Source of the DNA: Hydromonas duriensis
GTDB lineage: Bacteria; Pseudomonadota; Gammaproteobacteria; Burkholderiales; Burkholderiaceae
Direction: 5' to 3'
Length of the DNA stretch: 64,000 nt
Assembly (NCBI RefSeq): GCF_004363775.1
Contig: NZ_SNZE01000001.1
Span: forward strand, 42,853-106,852
Shown piece by piece: positions 40,050 to 48,988 of the stretch. How positions within the stretch are numbered: position 1 is the first letter of the stretch; the number at the start of each line of letters is the position of its first letter. The position numbers and the translations under genes were made by a program. The notes beneath the pieces are model-generated. The model worked only from the letters and a program-made list of their open reading frames with translations, was not told where the DNA came from and made no database searches.

Positions 40050-40841
40050 ATGGTTTCTACCCGTATCATTTGCGCCAATCTCAATGGCATTCGTTCCGCT
40101 GCGTCCAAAGGTTTTTTTGACTGGCTGGGTTCACAAAACCCAGACTTTGTATGCGTCCAAGAATTGAAAGCACAGCAGGACAATATGCAGCCCGAGTTCA
40201 TCACGCCACACGGAATGACAGGGTATTTTCACTATGCCCAAAAAAAAGGCTACAGCGGTGTGGGTTTGTACTCACGCGTCACGCCTGATGATGTCATTAT
40301 CGGTTTTGACCAAGGCGAGTTTGATAACGAAGGGCGTTATGTCGAAGCCCGTTTTGGCAAATTGTCGGTGATTTCGGTGTACTTTCCATCGGGTTCATCC
40401 GCTCCCGAGCGTCAAGAAGCGAAGTATCGCTTTTTAGATTTGTTTTTGCCTCATATCGCTAACTTGCGTGCACAGGGTCGTGAATTGGTCATTTGTGGGG
40501 ATGTCAACATTGCTCATCACGAAATTGATTTGAAAAACTGGAAGGGCAACTTAAAAAACTCAGGTTTTTTACCCGAAGAGCGGGCATGGCTCACTCAATT
40601 TTTACAAGCCGTTGAATTAAAAGATGTGTTCCGTGTGCTTGAGCCCAATACCCATCAATACACGTGGTGGAGCAACCGCGGTCAAGCCCGTGCCAACAAC
40701 GTAGGCTGGCGCATTGATTATCAGTTTGCAACACCGCTGGTGTTGCAACATGCTTCAACCACCTCGGTGTACACCGAGACCAAGTTTTCAGACCACGCGC
40801 CCATCATCATGGATTATGCCGCGGACCTCACCCAAATTTAA
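40050..40841 (+). CDS. xth: Exodeoxyribonuclease III
   Basis: AP endonuclease and 3' exonuclease of base excision repair, 263 residues. Family motifs: CANLNGIRSA at the start, CVQELKAQ (metal-binding Glu), the GYSGVGLYS segment, CGDVNIAHHEIDLKN, and the C-terminal GWRIDYQF and KFSDHAPI (catalytic His). It is 136 bases after lgt and 14 bases before ampG, so xth and ampG may be cotranscribed. Confidence 0.95.
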   Translation: MVSTRIICANLNGIRSAASKGFFDWLGSQNPDFVCVQELKAQQDNMQPEFITPHGMTGYFHYAQKKGYSGVGLYSRVTPDDVIIGFDQGEFDNEGRYVEARFGKLSVISVYFPSGSSAPERQEAKYRFLDLFLPHIANLRAQGRELVICGDVNIAHHEIDLKNWKGNLKNSGFLPEERAWLTQFLQAVELKDVFRVLEPNTHQYTWWSNRGQARANNVGWRIDYQFATPLVLQHASTTSVYTETKFSDHAPIIMDYAADLTQI

Positions 40842-40855
40842 TTTTTGAGCACAAC

Positions 40856-42136
40856 ATGACTGAATTTTCACAGAAACCGTGGTATCAACACATCCTGACA
40901 CGCAAGATGCTGATTTGTATCTTTACGGGGTTTGCTTCAGGTTTGCCTTTGTATTTTTTGATTAATTTACTGCCCGCTTGGTTGCGTAGTGAGGGACTCA
41001 ACCTTAAAACCATTGCCGCGTTTGCGTTGATTCAATTGCCATTTACATGGAAATTTTTATGGTCGCCATTAATGGATCGTTATAGCCTGATTCCAAAAAT
41101 GGGGCGGCGGCGCAGTTGGATGCTGCTCACGCAGGTGGCATTGCTGGCCTCCATGTGGGCTTACAGCTTGTTTAATCCAACTCAAGACATTAAAACCATT
41201 GCGGTTATATCGACTCTCGTTGCGTTTTTTTCAGCCAGTCAGGACATCGTATTGGATGCCTACCGCCGTGAAATTCTAAGCGATGCTGAACTCGGATTGG
41301 GCAACAGTGTGCATGTCAATGCGTATCGGCTCGCCAGCCTTGTGCCAGGTTCGCTGTCCTTGATTCTAGCCGATCACCTGCCTTGGTCAACTGTATTTAT
41401 GGTGACATCTTTATTTATGTTGCCTGCCATCGGTATGGTGTTGCTGGTTAAGGAGCCGCAACTTGTGGCGCAAACCCCACGCACATTGGCACAATCGGTC
41501 GTTGAGCCTTTTAAAGAATTTATTGGTCGTCGTGGCTGGATGAGTGCTCTGTTTGTTTTGGCTTTTATTTTGCTCTACAAATTGGGCGACAGCATGGCGA
41601 CTGCGTTGGCAACACCTTTTTACTTGGACATGCATTTCAGTAAAACAGACATTGGCTCGGTTGTTAAAGGCAGTGGCTTAACCATGCAAATTTTAGGTGC
41701 ATTTGTCGGCGGTATTTGGATGCTTAAATTAGGCATCAACCGCGCTTTGTGGCTTTTTGGTGTGGTACAAGTGGTGTCAATTTTAGGGTTTGCATGGCTG
41801 GCGCATTCTGGACCTTTTGTTGAAATCGGTGTGACGGAGCGTGGTATGTTGGCTTTTGTGATTGGCTTTGAAGCCCTAGGGGTGGGCTTGGGCACGGCGG
41901 CCTTTGTGGCATACATGGCGCGTGAAACGCATCCAGCTTATACGGCGACCCAATTGGCTTTATTTACAAGCCTCTCTGCGGTGCCTCGTTCGGTGATTAA
42001 CGCATTGACGGGTGAGTTGGTTGAGAATATGGGCTGGGAAAATTTCTTTTACTTGTGTACAGCGTTGGCCATCCCTGGCATGCTGATGCTATTTAAGGTT
42101 GCCCCTTGGTCAAAAACGCCAAAGCCGTTAGAATAA
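40856..42136 (+). CDS. ampG: AmpG-family muropeptide permease
   Basis: MFS importer that recovers GlcNAc-anhydroMurNAc peptides for peptidoglycan recycling. The 426-residue protein has about 12 spans. FTGFASGLPLYFLINLLPAW and LPFTWKFLWSPLMDRY at the N terminus, and FFSASQDIVLDAYRREIL, are strong AmpG matches. No ampC or ampD gene is in the window, so a link to beta-lactamase induction is only a possibility. It follows xth by 14 bases. Confidence 0.93.
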   Translation: MTEFSQKPWYQHILTRKMLICIFTGFASGLPLYFLINLLPAWLRSEGLNLKTIAAFALIQLPFTWKFLWSPLMDRYSLIPKMGRRRSWMLLTQVALLASMWAYSLFNPTQDIKTIAVISTLVAFFSASQDIVLDAYRREILSDAELGLGNSVHVNAYRLASLVPGSLSLILADHLPWSTVFMVTSLFMLPAIGMVLLVKEPQLVAQTPRTLAQSVVEPFKEFIGRRGWMSALFVLAFILLYKLGDSMATALATPFYLDMHFSKTDIGSVVKGSGLTMQILGAFVGGIWMLKLGINRALWLFGVVQVVSILGFAWLAHSGPFVEIGVTERGMLAFVIGFEALGVGLGTAAFVAYMARETHPAYTATQLALFTSLSAVPRSVINALTGELVENMGWENFFYLCTALAIPGMLMLFKVAPWSKTPKPLE

Positions 42137-42219
42137 GATATAAATAATTGCAATTTAGTGTGTTAAAAATGTTAAAGGGTATAGCGCGTTTAACAAAAAA
42201 CATATAAGATATACGGATT

Positions 42220-42831
42220 GTGAAATATTTTATTTTTTCTTTTCTCCTCCTGTTGAATATTCTGCTTGGACTGTATAGTACGAAGCAGCTCGATGGTGTA
42301 TTGCCAGAACCTTATCAGCGCACGACCTATTTAAATGCAGGGGCTGCGGCGAAACAGGTGGAGGAAGCTTTGGTTGATAAGCCCGCGCCTGTTGAGCCAG
42401 CAGGGGCTGATGCAACACATTCATCATCAGAACCCCCTACTGTTGTCGAGCAGCCAAGTGCGCCCGTCAGCTCGTTCAATGATTTAAATGCACAACCAAA
42501 CGCTATGATGGTCTCCTCAACCCCAAATCAAGACGCCCCGTCGGAGAGTCAAAGTCAAGCGACTTCGCTTGTTGCACGCTCCAAGCCTAAGTCAATTGGT
42601 TCATCAGCTCAATTCAAAGCAGAGGCCAAATCAAATAGAACGGTTACGCCTGTACCTGTTCCAGTTCCATCAGTCACCACGTTTGTTCATACAGCACCAG
42701 CGCCGATTGTGCGTGCACCAGAGCCCGTATCCGTTCCGACCGAATCAAATTCAGCCGCACGCCATGCGCCTAATAAAAACATAGCGGGATTGTGCCAGAA
42801 CTCAACAGGTGCTTGGCTTCCTTGCCGTTAA
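42220..42831 (+). CDS. Uncharacterised secreted or anchored Pro/Ser/Ala-rich protein
   Basis: A 203-residue protein starting at GTG (42220). An N-terminal hydrophobic segment (about 3-20, IFSFLLLLNILLGLY) is a signal peptide or anchor. The middle is low-complexity, rich in Pro, Ser, Ala and Val, including a VPVPVP run. The last 12 residues are distinct and carry two Cys (AGLCQNSTGAWLPC). The tail could form a small disulfide loop. I recognise no family. The reading frame has sensible composition for a disordered exported protein, but conservation is unknown. Confidence 0.65.
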   Translation: MKYFIFSFLLLLNILLGLYSTKQLDGVLPEPYQRTTYLNAGAAAKQVEEALVDKPAPVEPAGADATHSSSEPPTVVEQPSAPVSSFNDLNAQPNAMMVSSTPNQDAPSESQSQATSLVARSKPKSIGSSAQFKAEAKSNRTVTPVPVPVPSVTTFVHTAPAPIVRAPEPVSVPTESNSAARHAPNKNIAGLCQNSTGAWLPCR

Positions 42832-42849
42832 TGCCAATACTGCCCTCTT

Positions 42850-43686
42850 TTATCTCACATTTTTCAAAAAATCAGGCGTGATACGCTGCTGTTCCAAAGC
42901 AAAAGCCCCTTCAAAAGTTCGGTTGCCCGTGCGTAAAAACGCTTGTTTATAGGCATCGCAAGCCAATAAGGTTAAACAGTAAGGGTTGTTTTCCATAGCC
43001 AAAGATGCGGGTAACGAAAAAGTATCATACGCCACGGTTTGAAAATCTTCAGTAGCCAATATGAAAGTTGCCAAGCGTTCTTGTACAAACGTCTTCATGG
43101 GGTAAACGCCTTTTTTTCGGTAGAAAGTTGCACCGCTTAGTTGTTGGGAAAAATCGTCTTTTCCTGTTTCAACCATTTCAAATAGCTGTTCCGCTAACCA
43201 CAGCCACCGTCTCCAAAATCGAGGTTTGGCAATGATGTAATTGCAGTAAGCGGTATTTTGGCTATGGGTGATGAGTTGAGACAGGTTGGTTTGGATGCCA
43301 ACGCGTTGAAAAAACTGGCTAGACAAGTCCATTAATCCCTGATGCCAAAACTCACCTTGCTCAAAAACATTTCGAAAAAAGGCAATTTGGTCCCAAAACG
43401 GGGATAACACGTAAGCATCTACATCGGGCTGAAAGCGCTGATGAATAAAATGAATCACGTCAGTTGAACTGAGTCCCATTTTTTGAGTGAAATTGGGCGA
43501 CAAAAAACCATAATAATCTTGCTCGTCCATTGTGTTTAAATGCGCGCGAAGATATTGATATATCGGCCAAAACTCATACCAGTCGGGGCGTTCGTTACGC
43601 AGATTATTTAGTGGAATAAAACCAGGGTCTAGATGTTGGCGTGTGGTTTCATTGTAAAAAATTTGATGAATAAATAGACGATTCAT
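42850..43686 (-). CDS. Protein of unknown family (glycan-gene-cluster type motifs)
   Basis: A 278-residue soluble protein without signal peptide or membrane span. Noticeable motifs are LDPGFIPLNN (19-28), RPDWYEFWPI (33-42), YYGFLSPNF (58-66), SPFWD, NVFEQGEFWHQG, YCNYIIAKPRFW and TFVQERLATFILA. I recall proteins with the YYGFLSPKF, NVFEQG and VxERLA series next to glycosyltransferase or methyltransferase genes in cyanobacteria and proteobacteria, but know no function. It lies 82 bases downstream of the JmjC-type gene on the same strand. Confidence 0.7.
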   Translation of the reverse strand: MNRLFIHQIFYNETTRQHLDPGFIPLNNLRNERPDWYEFWPIYQYLRAHLNTMDEQDYYGFLSPNFTQKMGLSSTDVIHFIHQRFQPDVDAYVLSPFWDQIAFFRNVFEQGEFWHQGLMDLSSQFFQRVGIQTNLSQLITHSQNTAYCNYIIAKPRFWRRWLWLAEQLFEMVETGKDDFSQQLSGATFYRKKGVYPMKTFVQERLATFILATEDFQTVAYDTFSLPASLAMENNPYCLTLLACDAYKQAFLRTGNRTFEGAFALEQQRITPDFLKNVR

Positions 43687-43768
43687 GCGCCGACTTTCTG
43701 TACGATGCCCTTGTGCCCGCTCAACCGTTTTTTCTTGATAGCTGGAGTGAATGGATAAGAGCGAAACA

Positions 43769-44644
43769 TTATGAATTCATTGCGTTTAGATGTTGGTGGG
43801 TCTCGCTAATGGCACGTTGATTTTTTTCAGCCAACCACGCCGCGCCTTTACGCTGGCGCATCCAGTTGTCATAATAGCGTGCAATGAAAATATTATAGAA
43901 CGCGCGAGCCAAATGTTTGGGTTTAGTCGCCAACGCACGCAAACTCATTGAGAAACCAGGTGTTAAGTATTTCATGTAGTGCCAATAACCTTCAGGCATG
44001 TACAACATTTCACCATGTTTTAAGTCTGCGACATATGGGGTGATGTGGCGTAAGGCTGGCCATTTGTCAAAATCAGGGTTGTCAAAATCAATGTCTTCCC
44101 GACAAATCACAGCGTACGGTATCTTGTACATGAATTTACTTTGTTGTGGGGGCACAAGGACGCAACGCTTTTCGCCTGCGAAATGGAAATGCAAAATATT
44201 GGCGTAATCAATGTCAAAATGCATGAATACATTCACGCCCTTACCGCCAAAGAATAGCATAGGCAGGCCCTTAAGTAGCTTAAGTTTCAAATCAGGAAAC
44301 TTAAAATCGTTTTGCAAGGCAGGCACATGCTTCATGATGTTGTATAAAAATATTCGCAAATTGGTGCGACCACTGACCAATTGGTCGATGTATTGCCCCA
44401 TCGGCATGCTGGCATCTGGCTCATTCACTTTTTTATTGTAATCGACAGGGTCGTTATTATACAAAGGCACAATTTGTTCGCCTGCAACTTGTTTGATGTA
44501 TTCAAAATGCCATTTTTCGTAAGCAGGCCAATCGGCGGTGAGTCGTTCAATAACCACAGGTTTTTGTGGTTTTACATAGTGTGTATAAAAATCTTGAGGG
44601 CTGATGGTCGAGACGCGTTCGACCGTAAGGTAATTAAACCCCAT
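43769..44644 (-). CDS. JmjC/cupin_8-type 2-oxoglutarate-dependent oxygenase
   Basis: A 291-residue cytoplasmic protein of the FIH-like JmjC family, likely an Fe(II)/2-oxoglutarate hydroxylase. The iron triad is visible: His142 and Asp144 in MHFDID and His222 in GYWHYMK; the 80-residue spacing equals that of human FIH (199 to 279). Lys159 in AGEKR is a candidate 2-oxoglutarate ligand. KPVVIERLTADWPAYEKW is the usual entry motif. The start at 44644 is chosen because TGGAG lies eight bases upstream. Substrate unknown; it may modify a protein or a glycan precursor. Confidence 0.85.
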   Translation of the reverse strand: MGFNYLTVERVSTISPQDFYTHYVKPQKPVVIERLTADWPAYEKWHFEYIKQVAGEQIVPLYNNDPVDYNKKVNEPDASMPMGQYIDQLVSGRTNLRIFLYNIMKHVPALQNDFKFPDLKLKLLKGLPMLFFGGKGVNVFMHFDIDYANILHFHFAGEKRCVLVPPQQSKFMYKIPYAVICREDIDFDNPDFDKWPALRHITPYVADLKHGEMLYMPEGYWHYMKYLTPGFSMSLRALATKPKHLARAFYNIFIARYYDNWMRQRKGAAWLAEKNQRAISETHQHLNAMNS

Positions 44645-44749
44645 GTCCAACTCCATTGTTTAGTGTGAATGAAATGACGGTTTAGAAAAGCGAATTGTTT
44701 TTTCTGAGCGGTCATATTATAGCGTTATCGGCTTTTATTTATCTGTGGC

Positions 44750-45439
44750 CTATTTGCTTTTTATGACTTTTGGACGCGCTGATTTTTTGGGGACAGCGGT
44801 CGTTTTTCCAGCTGTTTTTGCAGCCGTAGGGGCGGGTTCATTTGCATTGTCATTGGCACTTTTAACCGCCTGCATCATTGGTTGAGCCAATTGAGCGAAC
44901 TGACTTTGCAAACCATTCCACCACGTATGGGCTATTTGCTCAAATGCAGCGGGAGTCTCCACGGGGGGGGCGGACTCCGTTTGGGCGCTTGTTTGTTGAG
45001 TGGCTGATTCGTCTGTTGCATGGCTTGTGCGACTGCTTTTATTGGTTTTGCTTGGTTTTCTAGTTCGTGTTGTTGTGTTGGGCTGCGTGTTGGATTCTGC
45101 TTTGATTGGGGTTTCTTGTATCTGTGCGGCTGCAAACGGGTTGATTTTGGCCAGTTCACCCAAAGCATCTTTTGACAACGCTTGCCATTGCGCTAAGGCT
45201 TGTAGGGTTTGTTTTTGTACTTGTAATTGTTGTACGGTACCATTGACCATTTGTAAATTCATATTCAGCCATTGCGCGACAGATTCAAGTTGTTGAATGC
45301 GCTCATCAAGGCTTTCAATATTGGTTTGTGCATCGTTAAGCAAGGGGTTCACCAAAGGCATGCCAGAAAAACTGGGGGCGTTATCACCCGTGGTATTATT
45401 GTTGGGCATAGAAAAAAAAGCTGGAATTTTTGAAAACAT
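44750..45439 (-). CDS. phaM: PhaM-type polyhydroxyalkanoate granule regulatory protein
   Basis: A 229-residue protein resembling PhaM of Cupriavidus, which activates PHB synthase and links granules to DNA. The N-terminal block ESLDERIQQLESVAQWLNMN and LQVQKQTLQALAQW matches the conserved PhaM coiled-coil region. A Thr/Ser/Lys-rich linker, an amphipathic segment (WWNGLQSQFAQLAQPMMQAV) and a Lys/Ala/Pro-rich basic tail ending KKSARPKVIKSK follow; the tail fits DNA binding. No phaC or phaA is nearby. Confidence 0.82.
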   Translation of the reverse strand: MFSKIPAFFSMPNNNTTGDNAPSFSGMPLVNPLLNDAQTNIESLDERIQQLESVAQWLNMNLQMVNGTVQQLQVQKQTLQALAQWQALSKDALGELAKINPFAAAQIQETPIKAESNTQPNTTTRTRKPSKTNKSSRTSHATDESATQQTSAQTESAPPVETPAAFEQIAHTWWNGLQSQFAQLAQPMMQAVKSANDNANEPAPTAAKTAGKTTAVPKKSARPKVIKSK

Positions 45440-45629
45440 AGTGCCTCCTGATTTTTTGAGCTAAGGATGGTATTACCTTCGTTGACACGACATATTAATG
45501 TTGCATTAGACACCGATTTTTACGTGTCGACAAGTTTTTTGCTACACTCAAACCGCATGATATTAAATAGCGGTCAACCGATTATCTGAACGACGCCTTA
45601 GATGTTACTCAAATTAATAAACTTATTTT

Positions 45630-46730
45630 ATGCCTCTCATTATTCCTTTAAAACGCAGTGCTAAAAATGTATTGTTCAGCGGGGCCGTACACGGTGCGTT
45701 GTTGCTGTCACTGTGGTTTGCCACTAGCGATTTGCGCACGCCAGATGTTAAGCCTCCAGATGTTATTGATGCCACTATTTTACCTGCGCCAGCGACTGAA
45801 AAAACGCCGATTGAACATACCGCTGAAGTGACGAGGCTTAACACTTCTGCTCAAGTGCAAGCTAAAAATAGCGCATCGCATGATAATAAAACAACGTCCA
45901 GTGGCACTGAAAATAAACAGCCAACTCCTCCAAATGGTTCAAACATCACCGCTGCTAATGGCACAGCCGCATCAGCAGATCAAATCCAGGCGGCTTCCAG
46001 CGATGAAGGCAATACAGCGGGCGGAAATGGTGGAGGCAATAAGCCTTTAACCAATGGCACTCCAGTGGCTGTTAAGCCCATCGGTGGCTTTCAAATTCAA
46101 TATGATGCGCATGTTAACAAAGGCAATATCGAAGCCGATGGTGGCGCTACTTTGACCTTTAATCGGAATAAGGGCAATTACACTGCTGAGTTAGTCGCAC
46201 ACGCTTCGTTCGGTAAATTCAGTGCCCATTCTGAAGGTGAGTTGCGTGAGAATACTTTGGCGACAACGTCCTTTAAAGATGGTCGTGCGATAAAGTTTTT
46301 AGGTATGGGCAGTGAACATACGGGCAGTAACTTTAAAGTTGACTATGCCGCTAAAGAAATTAATTTTACAGGTTCGGGCGGAACCCAACCCTTGACGTAC
46401 ACCGCGGTTTATGATTATTTATCCGCCATCGCATATTTACAAGCCTTGCTGCAACAACACCCAGAGCAAGCACGAGCGGGCAATAGTTTGCAGTTACCCA
46501 TTGGTAAACGTACTGTAATTGAAATGGCAACCGTGACTTTTAAACCTGTTGATAGACTTTCGACGCAGGAGGGCGCTTTTGAAGCCACTCCCGCCAGCAT
46601 TAAAATTCCGAGTGGCAGTATTCAAAGCATTGATGTATGGTTTGTGCCTGACAAAAACTATCGGCCATTACAAATTGAGTTGGGTTTTGTTTCGGGTAAG
46701 GTCAAACTTGTCAGTCGAAAATCCAGTTGA
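45630..46730 (+). CDS. DUF3108 envelope protein
   Basis: A 366-residue protein. An N-terminal hydrophobic span (about 15-27, AVHGALLLSLWF) looks like a signal anchor of the TonB-like kind. A Pro/Thr/Ser/Asn-rich linker of about 100 residues is followed by a beta-rich DUF3108 domain from about residue 150 (IQYDAHVNKG, LTFNRNKGNYTAELVAHA, VYDYLSAIAYLQALL, VWFVPDKNYRPLQIELG). The domain is related to periplasmic lipid- or polysaccharide-linked folds; no function is established. It is divergent from phaM across 190 bases. Confidence 0.8.
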   Translation: MPLIIPLKRSAKNVLFSGAVHGALLLSLWFATSDLRTPDVKPPDVIDATILPAPATEKTPIEHTAEVTRLNTSAQVQAKNSASHDNKTTSSGTENKQPTPPNGSNITAANGTAASADQIQAASSDEGNTAGGNGGGNKPLTNGTPVAVKPIGGFQIQYDAHVNKGNIEADGGATLTFNRNKGNYTAELVAHASFGKFSAHSEGELRENTLATTSFKDGRAIKFLGMGSEHTGSNFKVDYAAKEINFTGSGGTQPLTYTAVYDYLSAIAYLQALLQQHPEQARAGNSLQLPIGKRTVIEMATVTFKPVDRLSTQEGAFEATPASIKIPSGSIQSIDVWFVPDKNYRPLQIELGFVSGKVKLVSRKSS

Positions 46731-46760
46731 TAAAGCGCTGTTCGCATCACTTGATTTAAA

Positions 46761-46786
46761 AAACCCGTGAGATCACTCACGGGTTT
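46761..46786. terminator. Terminator after the DUF3108 gene
   Basis: AAACCCGTGA (46761-46770) pairs perfectly with TCACGGGTTT (46777-46786) around a six-base loop. It lies between the convergent DUF3108 and sspB genes. Confidence 0.8.
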
Positions 46787-46835
46787 CTATTGATTCAAAT
46801 TGAGGGTTTTGCCACACATGGTTCCCCTTGCAACT

Positions 46836-47267
46836 TCATTTGACGAGTTTTAAAGGACTGCCTTTGCCTGTAGGAGGCGTAGTCGGGCTGGGTGGCTCAT
46901 CTTCTGATTCGTTCTGAGTATCAATCGGGGATTGAGCAGCCTCATCCTGCGTCACGTCTTCAAACTCAAAAGACATTCCTTGCCCAGATTCAGCCGAAAA
47001 AATTGCAATGATGTTGCGATAGGGCACATGGATGTGATGCGCCACACCGCCAAAACGCGCTTGAAAGTCAATCGCATCTCCCGCCAAGTTCAAATCACTC
47101 GTCGCCTCCATGCTCACATCCAAAACGATTCGACCATCCTTAACGTAGGCCATTGGTACGCGTGCGTGCTCGGTAACTTGCACAAGAATGTGTGGCGTTT
47201 GACCTAAGTCATTGCACCAGTCCCACAGTGCGCGAACAATATACGGTTTTTGAGTGGCATCGAGCAT
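46836..47267 (-). CDS. sspB: ClpXP protease specificity-enhancing factor SspB
   Basis: Adaptor that delivers ssrA-tagged proteins to ClpXP; 143 residues. The N-terminal KPYIVRALWDWCNDLGQTPH and the later HIHVPYRNIIAIFSAESGQG are diagnostic. The acidic linker is followed by a C-terminal PPTGKGSPLKLVK, the ClpX-binding XB tail. It sits downstream of sspA after 34 bases, and both follow petABC, as in other betaproteobacteria. Confidence 0.95.
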   Translation of the reverse strand: MLDATQKPYIVRALWDWCNDLGQTPHILVQVTEHARVPMAYVKDGRIVLDVSMEATSDLNLAGDAIDFQARFGGVAHHIHVPYRNIIAIFSAESGQGMSFEFEDVTQDEAAQSPIDTQNESEDEPPSPTTPPTGKGSPLKLVK

Positions 47268-47301
47268 GGTTATCCTTTATCAGATGGGCAAAATAGACAT
47301 A

Positions 47302-47904
47302 TTAACGGCGCATAACTTTTTCAGAGGGCGTCAATGCTTCAATGTATTTCGGACGCGAAAAAATGCGTTCGGCGTATTTTGACAAAGGCGCGGCTGACTT
47401 GGGTAGGCTGATGCCATAATGTTCTAAACGCCATAATAAAGGGGCTAAAGCAATGTCAGGCATGGTGAAGTCATCACCCAACATATATTTGTTATGGGCG
47501 AAAATGGGCGACAACTGAGTCAATTGGTCGGTGATTTGCTTAGCTGCTGCCTCGTGCTCAGATTGACGAGCTGGATTTTCAAGTGTTTGGACATGAACAA
47601 ACAATTCACGCTCGAACGTCAGCAACATCAAGCGCACTCGTGCACGCATGACAGGGTCAGCAGGCATGAGTTGAGGGTGTGGAAAACGCTCATCAATGTA
47701 TTCGTTGATGATGTTTGATTCATATAAAATTAAATCGCGGTCAACCAAAATTGGCAATTGTCCGTAAGGATTCATCATCATGATGTCATCTGGTTTTTGA
47801 AATAAGTCAACATCGCGAATTTCAAAATCCATGCCTTTTTCAAATAAAACGAAACGGCAGCGTTGTGAAAATGGGCAAGTCATGCCCGAGTATAAAACCA
47901 TCAT
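47302..47904 (-). CDS. sspA: Stringent starvation protein A
   Basis: Glutathione-transferase-fold protein that binds RNA polymerase in enterobacteria; 200 residues. The N-terminal thioredoxin-like domain has SGMTCPFSQRCRFVLFEKG and NPYGQLPILVDRDLILYESNII; the C-terminal helical domain has MLGDDFTMPDIALAPLLWRL. The start at 47904 is preceded by AAGGACTTTAAC, a good ribosome-binding site. Confidence 0.95.
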   Translation of the reverse strand: MMVLYSGMTCPFSQRCRFVLFEKGMDFEIRDVDLFQKPDDIMMMNPYGQLPILVDRDLILYESNIINEYIDERFPHPQLMPADPVMRARVRLMLLTFERELFVHVQTLENPARQSEHEAAAKQITDQLTQLSPIFAHNKYMLGDDFTMPDIALAPLLWRLEHYGISLPKSAAPLSKYAERIFSRPKYIEALTPSEKVMRR

Positions 47905-48046
47905 GTTAAAGTCCTTAATGAAATACGTAAAAAATTAAACGTAAATTTTGTGATTAAAAAATGTTTACCTAGCCAAAGCTGATGAACATTTTGAAATCAA
48001 AATCATACCGATTCATACCGATGTGACAGTGTGCGCAATTCAAACA

Positions 48047-48073
48047 AAAAAGGCAAGCTATGCTTGCCTTTTT
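48047..48073 (-). terminator. Terminator after petC
   Basis: AAAAAGGCAAGC (48047-48058) pairs perfectly with GCTTGCCTTTTT (48062-48073) around a TAT loop. Read on the minus strand it ends petABC transcription 16 bases after the petC stop, suggesting sspA-sspB have their own promoter in the gap at 47905-48046. Confidence 0.85.
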
Positions 48074-48088
48074 GTTAGTTATTACTGA

Positions 48089-48973
48089 TTAATGTATGTC
48101 TTTCCAGTAATTTTTACTAAGTTTGTTCGCAACAAAGGCGAGTAACAACAAGAACGCCAAAATTGCAAAGCCAATGTTCTTACGTTGAGTTTGGTCTGGT
48201 TCGGCTGCCCAAACCAAGAAGTTGGTCAAATCGCGAGCAGTTTTGTCGTAGGCCTCAGCATCTTGTTTGCCAGGTTGAATCATTTCAAAACCTTCAAACT
48301 CTTTTACCTTTGTACCATGCTGTTCGACTTCAACAAACTTCGCAGTCTTAATACCTTCTTCTTGCCACAAAACATGAGGCATCGCCACATTGGCCAAATA
48401 CAGGTTGTTCCAGCCAGTTTCACGCGTATCGTCTTTATAAAAACCAGTCAAATACGAGTAAATATAGTCAGCACCTTTTGCATTCGCCATCAAAGATAAA
48501 TCAGGAGGCGCAACACCCAACCAACGTTTTGCGTCAGCAGGATTCATGGCCACTTGCATGGTGTCACCAATCTTATCAGTGGTGGTCATCATTTTTGCTT
48601 TGATGTCGTCTTCAGAAATGCCCAATTTAGTCAACTGGTTGTAACGTACCAGTGACAAACCATGACAGCTCAAGCAGTAGTCACGAAAAACCGCCGCACC
48701 GTGTTGCAAAGAAGCGCGGTCAGTGACATCAATCTTGGCTGACTTAGTCGGTACGCCAGTATGACCGCCACTAAAGACGATAATGCCAACGCCAACGACC
48801 AATGAGGCGATTAAGGCTTTGAACAAAAATATTAACTTACGATGGGCCGCCGTAATTGGTCCGCCCGTATATTTTTCTTTGTTAATAAACGTCATCCATG
48901 CTGCTAAACCCGCAATTGCAAGTACCAACGCAAAGATCACATAGACAAAATTGTTAGTGAGAAAGTACAGCAT
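48089..48973 (-). CDS. petC: Ubiquinol-cytochrome c reductase, cytochrome c1
   Basis: Haem subunit of the bc1 complex that passes electrons from the Rieske protein to cytochrome c. The haem site CLSCHG is at 100-105, and NVAMPHVLW carries the axial Met. A C-terminal anchor lies at about 264-285. The N terminus is odd: the protein has two hydrophobic segments (about 5-27 and 46-68) before the haem domain, where one signal sequence would be usual. The ATG at 48973 has AAGGACAACGAA. petA-petB-petC are in the same order and strand. Confidence 0.95.
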   Translation of the reverse strand: MLYFLTNNFVYVIFALVLAIAGLAAWMTFINKEKYTGGPITAAHRKLIFLFKALIASLVVGVGIIVFSGGHTGVPTKSAKIDVTDRASLQHGAAVFRDYCLSCHGLSLVRYNQLTKLGISEDDIKAKMMTTTDKIGDTMQVAMNPADAKRWLGVAPPDLSLMANAKGADYIYSYLTGFYKDDTRETGWNNLYLANVAMPHVLWQEEGIKTAKFVEVEQHGTKVKEFEGFEMIQPGKQDAEAYDKTARDLTNFLVWAAEPDQTQRKNIGFAILAFLLLLAFVANKLSKNYWKDIH

Positions 48974-48988
48974 TTCGTTGTCCTTTAA

